From contig OX375875.1 in the NCBI GenBank assembly GCA_947359465.1, positions 12,720,538 through 12,784,537 on the forward strand: a stretch of DNA of 64,000 nt, read 5' to 3'. Position 1 is the stretch's first letter; each line of letters begins with the position of its first letter. Below, one piece after another: positions 20,373-31,445 of this stretch. The translations under genes were made by a program, and so were the position numbers. The stretch is from Metellina segmentata (taxonomy: Eukaryota; Arthropoda; Arachnida; Araneae; Tetragnathidae). The notes beneath the pieces are model-generated. The model searched no databases, had not been told where the DNA came from, and saw only the letters and a list, made by a program, of their open reading frames with translations.

Positions 20373-21258
20373 CACAGCCCAGTCACATTAATGTGACCAC
20401 CACCTACTTTCGACGTCAACGTGAAATAACCAATCACAAAAGGCCGGTGGCAGCACATTGCAGTGGAGTGTATATAAAGGATGTACTAGGGCATCGGAAA
20501 GCATTTCAATCGTTGTCGTAATGCAGAAACGTACCGATTTATCTGACGTCCAAAAGGGCATGATTATTGGCTTTCGGGCTAGGGTGGAAGCATTTCGCAA
20601 ACGGCTAATTTTGTGAACTGTTCGCGTGCCGCCGTGGTAAAAGTATACCATGCATGGCAAAATGGCACTATCCAAAATCAGCGGCGTGGCACATGTGGTG
20701 CACCACGGTCTATAGATTACAGAGGCGAACGAAGGCTACGGAGATGTGTTCGGGCGAATGAACGTGCAACTGTTGAGCAACTGACCGCCCAGATGAACCA
20801 AGGGGCTACCACGAGTGTATACTCAAGAACGGTTCAGCGAACGTTGCTGCGCATGGGCCTCCGCAGCAGACGCCTGGTTAATGCACCTATGCTGACTGCT
20901 GTTCATCGGCTACGAAGGCTGGAATTTGCACACCAGTACCGCAACTGTACGTTCACAGAGTGGCTTTTTCCGATGAATCGCGTTTTATGCTCCATCGGAC
21001 AGATGGACGTTGACGTATACGGCGTGAAACGTCTGGAAGCAAACACCTTGCAACAATTGACGGAAGGATCCAGGCTGGAGAAGGGAGGTAATCTAGCGCA
21101 GCTGGCCACGGCACTGGAGTCGGCATGGCTTAACATCCCAGTGAACACCTTCAGAAACCGAATTGAATCTCTTCCTGCACGTCTCGCAGCGGTCTGCTCT
21201 GCCAAAGGTGGTTATTCTGGCTTTTGACAGGTGGTCACATTATCGTGACTGGACTGTG
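20373..21258 (+). pseudogene. Tc1/mariner-class element with open frame lacking the catalytic core
   Basis: TA-flanked, 886 bp. Its 29-bp terminal repeats begin CACAGCCCAGTCACATTAAT and include the inner ATTAATGTGACCACC palindrome-like segment. The 204-codon frame at 20613-21227 codes a complete two-part DNA-binding region (HTH with SRAAVVKVYHAWQNG, then RRLRRCVRANERATVEQLTA and a TVQRTLLRMGLRSRRLV helix) and runs on to TEW. After that the sequence jumps through LEANTLQQLTEGSRLEKGG to the C-terminal LESAWLNIPVNTFRNRIESL tail. The part with the second aspartate and the glutamate is deleted in frame. The frame therefore could encode a DNA-binding protein without nuclease. Earlier codons (20521-20612) continue the same domain after a frameshift. 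Confidence 0.85.
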
Positions 21259-21820
21259 TATTATCGTTTGGTTTACTTCAACTAGGTCAGCTTCGGTGTC
21301 AATGGGGATTTCGAACATAAAACCAGTAGAAGAAATAAATGCATGATGAATCGGGTGATCTTGGTAACCAGAGGACGGAAAGCCCATCAAGCCCCTTGCA
21401 GGCATACACCCCACGAGAACGCGGTTTGATTTGCGTTTCCTGTATTTCTCCTTAAATTTCCTGATGGTTGTATCGACGAGGTTTTTCATCATTAACCAAA
21501 CTGACCTGATCTTGGTAAACGAAATATCTCATCCAAACCATTTAGCGGGTGAATATTTGGGTGGGCCGAAAAAAAAAATGTTTTTTTTATTTTTTGCTAT
21601 TACATTTTACTAGTGTGGAAAAGTTGGCTCATGCAATAAAACTAATGTGTAAAAAATTTCATCCCGATTTAATGATATCGTTTGCCTTCCCAAGGGGTTC
21701 AAACCTTCTAAAAAGATCAAAATTCGGACATTTTTTATAAAAAATAAAAAAATTTGAATTACGTTCTAATAGTGCGCAATAGTAAGCTAATACATTTAAT
21801 AAAAACGGTAAAAAAATTGT
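21259..21820. other. No gene; one stray 43-bp-type unit
   Basis: GACCTGATCTTGGTAAACGA followed by AATATCTCATCC (about 21500-21533) is a diverged single unit of the array at 3168-3512. The rest is AT-rich with no recognisable content. Confidence 0.4.
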
Positions 21821-21992
21821 TTAGATCAGTACATATCTTCTGCCTCCACAACGGGGGCCAAATAGCATAAAAAAAACTGAAAAATGACATTTTTGCAAAC
21901 TATAGACTTTTGCAATTACGGAAAAAACTGGTGATCAGATTTTTCTGCTATTTGGCCCCCGTTGGGGAGGCAGAAGATATGTACAGATCTAA
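21821..21992. repeat. Long inverted repeat (hairpin), 47-bp arms
   Basis: The left arm 21821-21867 contains GTACATATCTTCTGCCTCC and ACGGGGGCCAAATAGCA. The right arm 21946-21992 is its complement (TGCTATTTGGCCCCCGTTG, GGAGGCAGAAGATATGTAC) with about two differences. The loop is 78 bp. It is followed by three short TATTACTAAACA repeats (about 22010-22055). Such a structure could be a foldback MITE core or could form a hairpin RNA. Confidence 0.92.
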
Positions 21993-22066
21993 ACCATACT
22001 ATTACTAAACACCGTACTATTACTAAACATTTTCGTACCGTAAAACTATTACTAAACATTTTACAG

Positions 22067-22226
22067 GACTTGTGGAGGCAGCTAATTTTCTTATCGATAA
22101 GCGGACAAAGGATGCTAAGGCGATGGTTATAAGGAGCTCAGACAAAACTTATCAGGTTGAAAATATCTCTACGATACTTTACTTGAGAGAAATTGCTACC
22201 TCAGCATTTTCTTTTGACGTTGCTTA
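22067..22226 (+). other. Exon-like open frame after a splice-acceptor-like site
   Basis: CTAAACATTTTACAG at about 22052-22066 resembles a branch point plus 3' splice site. The following 53 codons are open (GLVEAANFLIDKRTKDAKAM, then an EVENISTILYLREIATSAFS-like stretch reading VENISTILYLREIAT) and end in TAA at about 22226. Composition looks protein-like, but I do not recognise the product and see no partner exon. It could be a terminal exon of a host gene, an unrecognised transposon fragment, or chance. Confidence 0.2.
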
Positions 22227-22480
22227 AAGTACTCATTCAATTTATTCACTGTTCACCCCCCCCCCCCCATCCATGACATAGGTAAGACAGTGTGTGTTTT
22301 TAAGCATAAACATAAACAAGCTGTCGTAGAAAATCGCATCTTTAAAAACAAATTTGGTTTAACACCGTTTTGGTGCTGATTTTTAATTTAACGCATTTGT
22401 TAAACTACGCCATGTTTTGGAAGTACGAAATACTAGTGCTCTCCGTATTTAGATTTACATAAACTCCAAAACCGGCGTGG

Positions 22481-22780
22481 GTAGTTGAATTAACGTCGTA
22501 CTGGAGGAATTTATCCGGCAATACGAGACGGTCCGAGATCAATCCTGAAGGGAAAGATTCGAGGTAGGTAGGTATTTTTACCAACGTCGTAATGAAGCAA
22601 CACAACGTGCTATTGACGACGATACTGGATCAATCTCAACATTAAAAATTCGAGGACAACACCATGTAATTTTGAACCGCGGTCAGATGACGAGGTCAAC
22701 ACCAGAGCTCGTACTGCAGTCTCTAAACTTTCACGCATCACCCATGTAAGGTCACAACTGATTTAATATACACCAGACCT
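22481..22780 (-). mobile_element. Two SINE-1 fragments, reversed, old
   Basis: 22481-22565 is a reversed SINE-1 tail piece (ATTAACGTCGTACTGGAGGA). A second, longer and more diverged copy begins directly at 22566 (ACCAACGTCGTAATGAAGCA) and runs to about 22780 without the tRNA head. A (C)n run lies nearby at 22256-22269. Confidence 0.8.
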
Positions 22781-23900
22781 CATTTATACGAAGATCTTCG
22801 GTTAGATCGCAAACAAATATCTCGAAAACGCAGATATCAAACTCGCAAAGCTCCGGTTATTAAAATGTTACTTTTCGGACCGGGCCCCCTATTGCGGCCT
22901 CTACTCCTAAAGCAGAAATATCTTGAATAAAATTTACTAAGAGTATTCGAACATGATGCCACAAAAATATAACTAACAAAGGATATTGAGTCCATAAAGG
23001 GTTAAAAAGAACGATAACTATGACCATATTGGTGGATATTCAAGGTCAATGACGGTTCAAGAGCAAACTGGACATTAGTGGAGAACTCGAATTTAAATAG
23101 TTTTCTTTACTTGGTGTAACTTGGAAATTTTTCTGTGAAGGGTCACACATTGGGGTCGTTCAACATGTCCTTAAACAAATTCAAATACGCATGCGTGTCA
23201 ATGAATTTGTTATACAGAACAGGAGTTCGCATAAGCATGTCATATGCTGTTCGAGTGTGAGGCTGACCTACGACTTTACAAATCATGACAGAACAAGTAT
23301 CTAACTTAAGCAAACTAGTATATTAACTTAAATTATATTAAATTCGGTATAGGTTTGAAAGCAGAAATGTGTCCTCGTTCACGATTCCGGGCTACTCGAA
23401 TCTTTATTTTTTTTAGCACTTCTCCCACGTTACATTGTTTCTGTAATTTTCTTCAAGCTGTCTTGGTAAATTCACTTTTGGAGTTACGTCACTCCTCTCC
23501 AGATTCCGAAACACACTAAACATCACCAATAAAACAAACCGTTTACCCGCTATTTAAATACAGACTCTCAAAAACCAATTTATACAACTAAAAACTCGGA
23601 ACGGAAACTTGGACGAGCTCAAGTCCCGATTACGCTAAGGAATAGAATCAGCAAGCAAGACGTCTCTAACTGTAACTTTACTTCCGCATTCTTAGGCGAG
23701 ACCACTTCAACCGTGACGGCCGGAATTCCATCTTCAGTCCATTAGAGTATTTGGCCCTCGCCATGGCAACGCATCGAAAGAATTCGATGGGCCAAAATTC
23801 AAATTCCTTCGCCGCTATTCTCGTTGGAATGTGGTTAGGTTCTTTTCAGAGCCAATACAGGTTGAGGATACTTCGGATCTGTTTTTAAATAATAAATCAG
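22781..23900. other. No recognised gene
   Basis: No frame over 60 codons looks like protein. The stretch 23390-23830 is less AT-rich and more complex than its surroundings, but I could not place it. Confidence 0.4.
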
Positions 23901-23904
23901 CGCA

Positions 23905-24660
23905 ATGTTTATAAAATGCGATGAATAAAATAACACGGGGTTCTATCCTGTATGCTAGTTTCGGAGGGGAAGTAATGCCGAGATGAATTATGAAGTAGTG
24001 TAACGTCTGCGATAGGGACGGAAAATTTTTAAATGATTTTCATGGAGATGGAATTTTTAAATGGTTAGCAAATATTGGTGTTTACATCGGATTGGATTTC
24101 ATGGAACGCAATGAATAAAATAGTTTGGTGTTGATTTGAGTGTCGAAACCAAATTTAGATAAGTTAAATAAATAATATCGAACGAGATAGATTTTTTCGA
24201 TGGGTATAATTAGAAATGTGTATTATTAGAATCAATTATATTTTTCAGTACAATCAATTATATGTTTGATGTTTACTTAAACGGCTGGATTTCATGGAAT
24301 GCAATGAATAAAATTATGTGCTGCGAATTTTGAATGTTGAAACACAGTTGGAAGAGTTGAATAGGAGATCGTTTGTGTTGGGAATAGATATGATAGAATT
24401 TTTTGTTGTGTATAATTTTAAATGTTTATTATTAGAGATTTAAATTAGAGGGATTTTCACTTCAAGCCAAGTTTCTCGTGTTCACTTGAGGCTATACTTT
24501 ATGGAGTGCATTGTATAAAGTAACTTGCTCTGAATTTGTTTCTGTTACTGTGAATGCCGCAACGAATCTTAGACGAGTAAAGATGATAGTTTGTGTAGGA
24601 ACATAACTGTGGATAAAAATTATCCAGGGTTATGATTTGAAATCTTTGTATTATTAGGAA
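23905..24660. repeat. Degenerate tandem repeat, about 190-bp period, four units
   Basis: The phrase ATGCRATGAATAAAA recurs at about 23918, 24107, 24298 and, weaker (GTGCATTGTATAAAG), 24503. It is each time followed by a GTTGAAAC/GTCGAAAC-type phrase and later by a TATTATTAG phrase. Spacing is about 190, 191 and 205 bp. Units are perhaps 60-70 percent alike, so the array is old. No coding potential. Confidence 0.7.
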
Positions 24661-24935
24661 ACTTTTTTCACAACCGATAAACCAACACCAATCACCGGAA
24701 AATGAGAATAAACGTCTTGTAACCTAATAACATAATACGTGTCGAAAGAACATTCTATCACAAAAACTTTAGCGCCATCTACATTAGGTTTTACAGAGTA
24801 AGCCTGTCATATGCTAGTAAAATAATATTACGTTGTGCAGAAGCGCTGAAAACTGTTTATGGTTTAAATTGATGAACTTTTTTATACGCAGTTAACCCAA
24901 ATTACCCATCAAACTATAAACTGCTGTGTTCCGTT

Positions 24936-25232
24936 GTCGACCAACCGGTCTGGTGGTTAAGTTGGTAGCCTCTAGATCGGAAGGTTCCAGGTTCGAATCC
25001 GTATCAGTGCATGGATTTTTATAAGCGTATGGTGTAGAGGCGACTGGTGCACCTGAAATTTGTCGTGGCCTAAAGTCCTCACGTTGAGCTGGTGTGGAAG
25101 TTTGGAGAGTGGGGTGCCAGCTCAGGTGTTGCCTCGTGATCTGACCGTAGTTCACAATTACGTGGTATTGTCCCCTTAGGGGATTGATCCCGGACCTCGT
25201 CACTATCCTCTTGTGTTACTCCAATGCTCCAA
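24936..25232 (+). mobile_element. SINE-1, full length, diverged
   Basis: Head GTCGACCAACCGGTCTGGTG, B box GGTTCGAATCC, body GGAGAGTGGGGTGCCAGCTC, and 3' end near CCAATGCTCCAATTAAAA. The A box is altered (CTGGTGGTTAAGTTGG). A small deletion has removed CGTC from the 3' body. 25236-25837 beyond it holds nothing recognised. Confidence 0.9.
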
Positions 25233-25837
25233 TTAAAAGTCCCATCTTTCACGCTTTGTCAAGTCTTTTCAGAACTCATACTTTTGATAATGTGTTCACT
25301 ATACTACACTCTGAACATGTTAAATTGGACAATAAACCAAAAGAGTAACCGAGTTTCTAGAAGAAATCTTATGCGAAAACATCTATTTGTTACATTTTAC
25401 CGAAAAGCAATTTGAATTGTTTTTGAAACAATTAATTATTTCATTAACCTGAAATAATTTATCAATTTTCTGTCTAATTACAATATAAAGCAGTGTAAGC
25501 GAAAAGCTTTCAGCCTCAGCTTTAGAAGTATGCCCTAGTTGTGAAATATGATCTACGGCAACTCCTGAATTCATATTAATTGTGGAATCAGATTGAATTG
25601 GAATAAATGGAGGTCTTTAAACATTTCGTATAGAAATGTTTGTGAAACATTAGTAAGGACCTCCGAGTCTAATTTGATGAAACGTAACAGTAAACATTGA
25701 TAGCAGAGGGTTTTCAATAACATTTTAATTGAAATTGAAATGATAATAACTCTTTGAAATCAGTTTCGGTAATTTATAAATGTCAATCAGTCTGTATATG
25801 AATACTTGAATATGGAATCATTTAAGAGCAGAAATTA

Positions 25838-27322
25838 CACTCATGTCCATAAATTAAGGATAATGCCAGCTGCGGCAAATAAAGGTTCAGAAACAAAACA
25901 AACGTGACTTATTCATAAAGCCCATTTATTAAACAAAAGATAATGAACAAAAAAGGAAGTGCATAATACCAATTCATAAAAACTACGACTTTTGCTCACT
26001 GAAGCAATTACAAAAAATATCGACCTTACAGAAACAACATGACATGGTTGGTATGATGGTTAATACATTGTATGTCTCCCAAACGATGAAATACAGTCTG
26101 TACAACGCCTAGGAATGCTGAGGATCAAATTATCTTGGGGAAGATCACTCCACTCAGCAAGCAATGCACTCCGAAGTTCCGGTACACGTGTAGGAGGTAG
26201 TTGACGGGTTGCAACTCGTCGGACAAGCATGTCCCACACATGCTCTATCGGATTCAAGTCAGGTGAGAATGCTGGCCATACCATACGGGTGATATCCTCA
26301 GATTCAAGGCATTTGTTTGCAAAGTTTGCACGGTGAGAAAGGGCGCTGTCATTCATAAACACAAATTCTGCGCCCATGGCACCCCTAAACATAAGCACAT
26401 GTTGTTCCAGAATGATGTCCCGATAAATTTAGCCTCTCATGGTTCCGATTTGAGCACGTATATCTGTTCTGGAGCCCAGTTCCGCCCCAAACGAACACTC
26501 CTGCACCACCGTAACGGTGTCGTTCAATGAAGTTGTCTTGGTGGTAGCGGGTACCTGGCGTTCTCCATATGAATGTCCGCTGTGAATCAGACTACAAGCT
26601 AAACCTGGACTCGTAGGAAAACATAACACAAGCCCACTGTGACGATGTCCACATTGCATGCTCTCTACTCCAGTCTAACCGCTGGGGACAGTGAGCTGCC
26701 GTGAGCGGAACACATCTGACAGGCCTACGAGCATATAGACCAACATGTTCCAAACGTCTGTTAACGATTTGCCTTGAAACTGTCGTACCCGTGGCTGAAG
26801 ATAGCTGACGAGAAAGGTCGGATGCTGTACTCCGTCTGCTTCTTTTTGCAGTTACTGAGAAATACCGGTCGTCATTCGGCGTTGTAACTCGGGGGTGACC
26901 TGTACTATAACGTCTACTGACATTACCATCATTTTGAAATAGTTGCCAAAGCCTAGAGATGACTCTTTGGGCGATTCCAGGTTCTACTGAAACTTCCGTC
27001 TGAGTACGCCCACATTCCAGGCGGCCGATAATTCTACCACGTAAAAAATCATCGACATGCTTCCTCTGTGCCATAACTATTCGGTTGTGGCAGTGAGTGG
27101 ATTACAGAACGCTTAGAATAATTTTACTTCTCTGCTACCATTCCTTATATACACCTCTCTTACACTCTCGTCATTGTGACGTACTATCGGCGTCATCTGA
27201 TGGCTTCCTGTAATTTGGATATTATTCTTGAAGAAGTGTGCGATAATTCTACAGGTGAAATTTTTACTTTAGAGTTCGATTTCCGTGTGATTCTGAATTA
27301 CCTTAATTTATGGACATGAGTG
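25838..27322 (-). pseudogene. Tc1-like element, near full length (1485 bp), first catalytic Asp lost
   Basis: TA-flanked with about 26-bp terminal repeats (CACTCATGTCCATAAATTAA...). On the minus strand a 160-codon frame (26592-27074) codes the N-terminus MAQRKHVDDFLRGRIIGRLE, both HTH halves and the start of the catalytic domain. It reaches YESRFSL, where Tc1 proteins normally have DESRF: the first aspartate is a tyrosine (TAC). After a frameshift the chain resumes (26060-26398) with FMNDSALSHRANFANKCLES and PDLNPIEHVWDML. Aspartate and glutamate are 34 residues apart (DD34E), and the C-terminus is complete (PRRCTDCISSFG). One frameshifted zone (about 26400-26600) and the D-to-Y change make it inactive. 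Confidence 0.93.
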
Positions 27323-27355
27323 TATAAACGATTTCCTTGACAATACTGGGAATCT

Positions 27356-27645
27356 ACACCACGCCAACGTGAACTAAATAGAATGACTTACTTCAAGACG
27401 TTAAGCTATCCAATACAATATAGGAGTTACGTCAGGTAATCCAATAATAAACAGAAGTACTTACGTCACTGTGACTAAAAGAAATTGGGATGGGTCAAAC
27501 AAACTCTATTTTGTGTCTGTAAAACTTTCATTTGTGTGTTTGCTGGTCTCCAAATTTGCACACCATGCCAACGTAAACAAAATCGAATGATTTTCTTCAA
27601 GACGTTAAGCTATACAATTCAAAATAGGACTTACATCATGTTAAT
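27356..27645. repeat. Diverged direct duplication, 205-bp spacing
   Basis: ACACCACGCCAACGTGAAC ... TTCAAGACGTTAAGCTATCC (27356-27440) recurs as ACACCATGCCAACGTAAAC ... TTCAAGACGTTAAGCTATAC (27561-27645), about 85 percent alike over 85 bp. 27646-28552 beyond it is AT-rich and without recognised features. Confidence 0.8.
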
Positions 27646-28552
27646 CGGCCCCCGTAGATTCGTAAGCCCATGTAATTCACCCTTCTGGGATCTTACGACA
27701 GCTACTCCGCCCACGTTATCTGTCTATTTCATATAAAGGTTGATGGACAGCATCATGTTGAAGATGGGGACTTCATAAAAGGGGAGCTTTTCATATTTTG
27801 GGAAATCGAAATAAATCTATTTCGTATGAACTTAAGCAGAATTATTTAATTACGTGGTCCAGAGAATTATTAAACTACTCTAAACTTATTAAAATTCCGG
27901 GCTTAATTGGGTTTTAGTTCGTCCCAAGAGGCACATTAACTTTGCTGCATAAGAAAATCAATTGAAAATGCTGTTCACTTTTCAAACTTGTAATCATTAC
28001 TGCACCACTTCAATTTTAATTAATTTTTATAAGTTCCGGTGCCATAATTTAGTTAATCATCGAGCTTAAAGATATCATTATTTCTTATTCAAAATTAGAA
28101 TTTTCAATGATCTTGAAGTTTTAAATTAAAATTTTAATTAAAAATTACTTTGTTAATTGGTATTACTTGAGAACATCCAAAGGTAGTTGCTGAAATTAAT
28201 TCTTTCTAAAATTAATAATATTTTTTAATTTCATAAGGCTTATAAATGGCAATGTCGGGAAAGAAATTTAATTAAAATTCAATTGAAAAGAATATGCACG
28301 GTGATGTTAAGAAAACATATAAAGGGGGCGATAGGTGAGTGACAGTTCAAATTCGAGTTGTCGGACAATCTGAAACTTTTAATAGAAAAAAAGTCACTCA
28401 ATAGAAATATATACTCAAAAGACAAATTATGTATACGTAAACCGTATAATATAGTTTCCTCTCCAGTACATGCAATACTGTTTGTGAAAATTGTCATAAT
28501 ATGAAAGAATCATCGGAAATGAATTAAATTTATCTTTTTTTTAGATCCAAAA

Positions 28553-29136
28553 AAGAAGTTATTGGTTAATGCGTTTTGGCAACATTGTACGATTGTTTGT
28601 TTACCACAAAGCCTCGCGCATCAATTGAATTTATAGCGCTATCGGATGAAATTTTATTGAAAAAAAAAATGAATTTTAGTCGAGCTGTTGCATTTAATAA
28701 TAGAAATCAAAGAAAACGAGGATCTTTTCAGGGCCATTTAAAAAGCAGTTCTTTTCAGGGCCAACAATTATAGTTCAACAAGACGCTTGCACTATAACTT
28801 TCGGCAACAAACTCAATGAAAAAGTGTGGGTGGTTCGAGTGCTGGGGAAATGAACACACAAACAACATGCTGGGTATTCAATTTCCAAAGCAGCGCTCAC
28901 ATTTCGAGTCAAAATATGCTCAAAGTTTTCATTTGAATTCTAATTTCAGAGGTACTGTATATACATTTTCTGTTATACAGCAAATTTAGATTTGAAAAAC
29001 ATTTTTTTGGAATATCATACTTTGTAAACAATCTCTTCTAGGAGACATGTCTTCATTCGCGCAGAGAAGCAAAGAGGATTACGAAGCAATCATCCGAGAG
29101 TTGGCGAGCGTTAGCGAGCAGGGTACGGGCCCCTAG
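28553..29136 (+). mobile_element. Helitron 3' part, plus strand
   Basis: The element ends GCGAGCGTTAGCGAGCAGGG, then TACGGGCCCCTAG, followed by T: the GC-rich hairpin-CTAG end of a Helitron. A homologous copy lies reversed at 55895-56510. Both share a phrase with CAACATGCTGGGTATTCAAT-like text and GACATGTCTTCATT. The 5' end is not identified. There is no helicase gene. The shared part is unusually conserved between the two copies, which suggests a recently active non-autonomous lineage. Confidence 0.75.
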
Positions 29137-29149
29137 TTCTACATATTAC

Positions 29150-30166
29150 TTATATAGTGGTTTAAATAAACGATCAAATTTACAGAGAAATACAACAAAT
29201 ATAATGCCGGAAATCGATAACTTTTGCAGCAGCCACTTGCTGCGATCAGAGCATGTACACCTCGTGACTTCGAATCATACAAATTCTGAATGTCATGTTG
29301 AGAAATGGCATTCCAAATGGCCTCTATCTGATGCCCAAGTTCAGTCGTTCTCTCGGCCCGACGAGAAGTATGAGCAAATCGACGACGATGCCAAACATGC
29401 TCAACGGGGAAGGTGCAGACCATGAAGGCAGATCCTGTCATGCACTGAAGAAGGCTTGTACATTCCGAGAAACATGTGGACTGGCATTGTCTTGCTGAAC
29501 TACAGCTCAGGGAATGAGTTACAGGAAGGGTAGGACCTGGGGGCTCCACAACTTCCCTGATGTAGCTCCCGCTGTTCAGGATCCCCACAATTTGGAGTAG
29601 GTGGGATCGCCCATGATATCCAATAGCGCACCACACCATACCGCTAGGCGTACGTCCAGTATGACGCTGAATATAAGAAGAAGGCGTTCACCTCTGAAGC
29701 GTCTGACTAGTACGCGTCCATCGTTATAGTCCAGATTGTAGCGGGAAATATCTGAGAAGACTTCTTGTTTTTAATCGGCAAGCCAGTGGCTGTGTTGGTG
29801 AACCCATTGAGTCAAGGGAATCCGGCACAGAGGAATCCTTGCACGTAGCCCAGACGTTGACGAACCTTGTGTAAAGACACTGACACACCTGTAGACGTGC
29901 TCCGATGTTGTGCCAAAGCACGATAGGACGCTGTACGATCCGTCAGTACCATGTAGATGAGGTGTCTGTCGTCCTGTGGTGACGTCATAATGCGTGGCCC
30001 GTTGCCGGGGTTTCGATTTGTCCAGATCTTCGTGGTCCATCTCTTCCATACACGCATCACTGTTGTGGCATTACGCCCCGTGCGATTTCACGATACGAAA
30101 GTCCGCCCTCAAGAAGGCCGATCATGCGGTCCCGTTCGAATTGTCCCGTCAAGATACTGGGAGTGA
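29150..30166 (-). pseudogene. Tc1-like transposase pseudogene (family A, copy 2)
   Basis: Same family as the copy at 1925-2690 but longer at the C-terminal side. On the minus strand: HTH-type sequence near 29771-30060 (MMRVWKRWTTKIWTNRNPG), MVWCAIGYHGRSHLLQIVG at 29639 leftward, and QQDNASPHV near 29470, where the second aspartate is intact. After frameshifts it continues with VEHVW and RRAERTTELGHQIEAIWN near the end. Several frameshifts are present. The 5' side is cut at about 30166, where the mariner-like remnant begins. Comparing both copies recovers most of the family's layout. Confidence 0.82.
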
Positions 30167-30167
30167 C

Positions 30168-30898
30168 TTCTTGTATCCTTTGAGTAATGGCAATTTTCAG
30201 ATCACCTATTGTTTGGTGGTTTTTTCATTAAGTTTCTTCTTTAAATATGCCCACAGAAAAGAGTCAGGGATGTTCAGATAAGGGGAACAAGGTGGCCAAA
30301 GGTTTCTTGAGATGAGTCGATCGCAATACCATCGGCAATAATAAAGACGCTTCTCATTGTCCGGTGGCTTTAGTTCCTGTAACATTTTTACACAATAAGC
30401 ACGAAAATGCAAAGCTCTTAAAGCTTTATGTATCGATTCCTAAGATGTGAACATTTGTTGCGACAAACGCCTCACGGATTGTAATATCCTTCATTGAGCT
30501 GCTTGCACCAAGTCTGGTGTAACGATTCGGTCATAACTCCTGTGTTTTGTGTTCCATCGAACCTGTCTCACGAAATCGCCGAACGAGTTGATATAGCGTA
30601 TCATTATTTAGTATTGTATAATTTGGATATTTATGTCGCCAAAATTATTTACATCTTTCATATGATTTACATTCAAAATAAGCCTCAATAACGCAATTCC
30701 CTGAATACGTGATAAGCTCATCTTGCAATGAAGAACAAAATGACGTGGAACTTTATTATCACACAACTTGAGCTCGAAGAAAACCAAACGATGAATATTA
30801 AAAAACTATAATAAGCAGGCGATAAAATTCGATAATTCCAACAAAAAAAACATGGATAGTATTTTTTTAAAGTTGGAGTACGGGAACTTTTAGGACAT
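30168..30898 (-). pseudogene. Mariner-like element (family C), deleted copy
   Basis: The right end has the terminal repeat GGAGTACGGGAACTTTTAGG shared with the elements at 40407 and 43875. On the minus strand the N-terminal region (about 30490-30720) has an HTH of the 'RIQ-x-IAL...' kind, then VTPDLVQAAQ, then CVKMLQELKPPDNEKRLYYC. The chain then jumps to CDRLISRNLWPPCSPYLNIP and SFLWAYLKKKLNEK. The section with the first two aspartates is deleted. The PD-x-FLW ending is the mariner/IS630 type with a third aspartate. The left end is truncated. Confidence 0.8.
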
Positions 30899-30954
30899 GT
30901 AAGATGTAAAGATGAAAGAACCTTCTAAAGTAGATACTGGCACAAACACCCTCT

Positions 30955-31085
30955 CCATTGTATAACAGTATCTCAGAGCACTAATCCGCTGACATGTTGT
31001 AGGCTTTGTCATCTCGTGCTTAGGGCAGAGATTTTTCGGTCATTCATGAACAAAACGAAGCAAGTGGTCATGACGAAACAACGAG
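30955..31085. repeat. Dispersed repeat, copy 1 of 3
   Basis: AGTATCTCAGAGCACTAATC ... GCAGAGATTTTTCGGTCATTC ... AACGAAGCAAGTGGTCATGA matches two further copies at about 33590-33710 and 33970-34110. It is about 130 bp, roughly 75-80 percent alike. No terminal structure was seen. Confidence 0.7.
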
Positions 31086-31113
31086 CCATCGATGTTCCTT
31101 CTTTAAACTAACA

Positions 31114-31445
31114 CTAGACACTGCGTGGCCAGCACGGCGTTGCCCGTGACAGTTCTTGTCGTGGGGTCCGGTGTGACCACTGCTCACTGACGCTCGCCAA
31201 CCCCCGGTGATTGCTACGTATTCCCATTTTGTTTGCTTCGCAAACGAACTCCACAGACAACGCCGTGATGGCCTCGAAGTAGCTATTATCAACAACGTAA
31301 ATCAAAACACGCCAGAATTTGAAAACTTGGCATGATACCAAAGGCATTACGACAAAAAAAAAGCTTGTGAAGTCAGCGGTCGAAAATAGCAAAATTTGCA
31401 CCTTCTTCATTCAAGGTAGCTATGACGCCACATTCTGGAAAGAAG
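31114..31445 (-). mobile_element. Helitron 3' part, minus strand
   Basis: CTAGACACTGCGTGGCCAGC at 31114 is the reversed 3' end; the plus-strand copy at 51064 ends GCTGGCCACGCATTGGCTAG. A second shared phrase, TTTTCGACCGCTGAC (reversed near 31372-31390), also occurs in the complete copy near 50580. The element is truncated at its 5' side. Nothing is recognised between 31446 and 31789. Confidence 0.72.
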
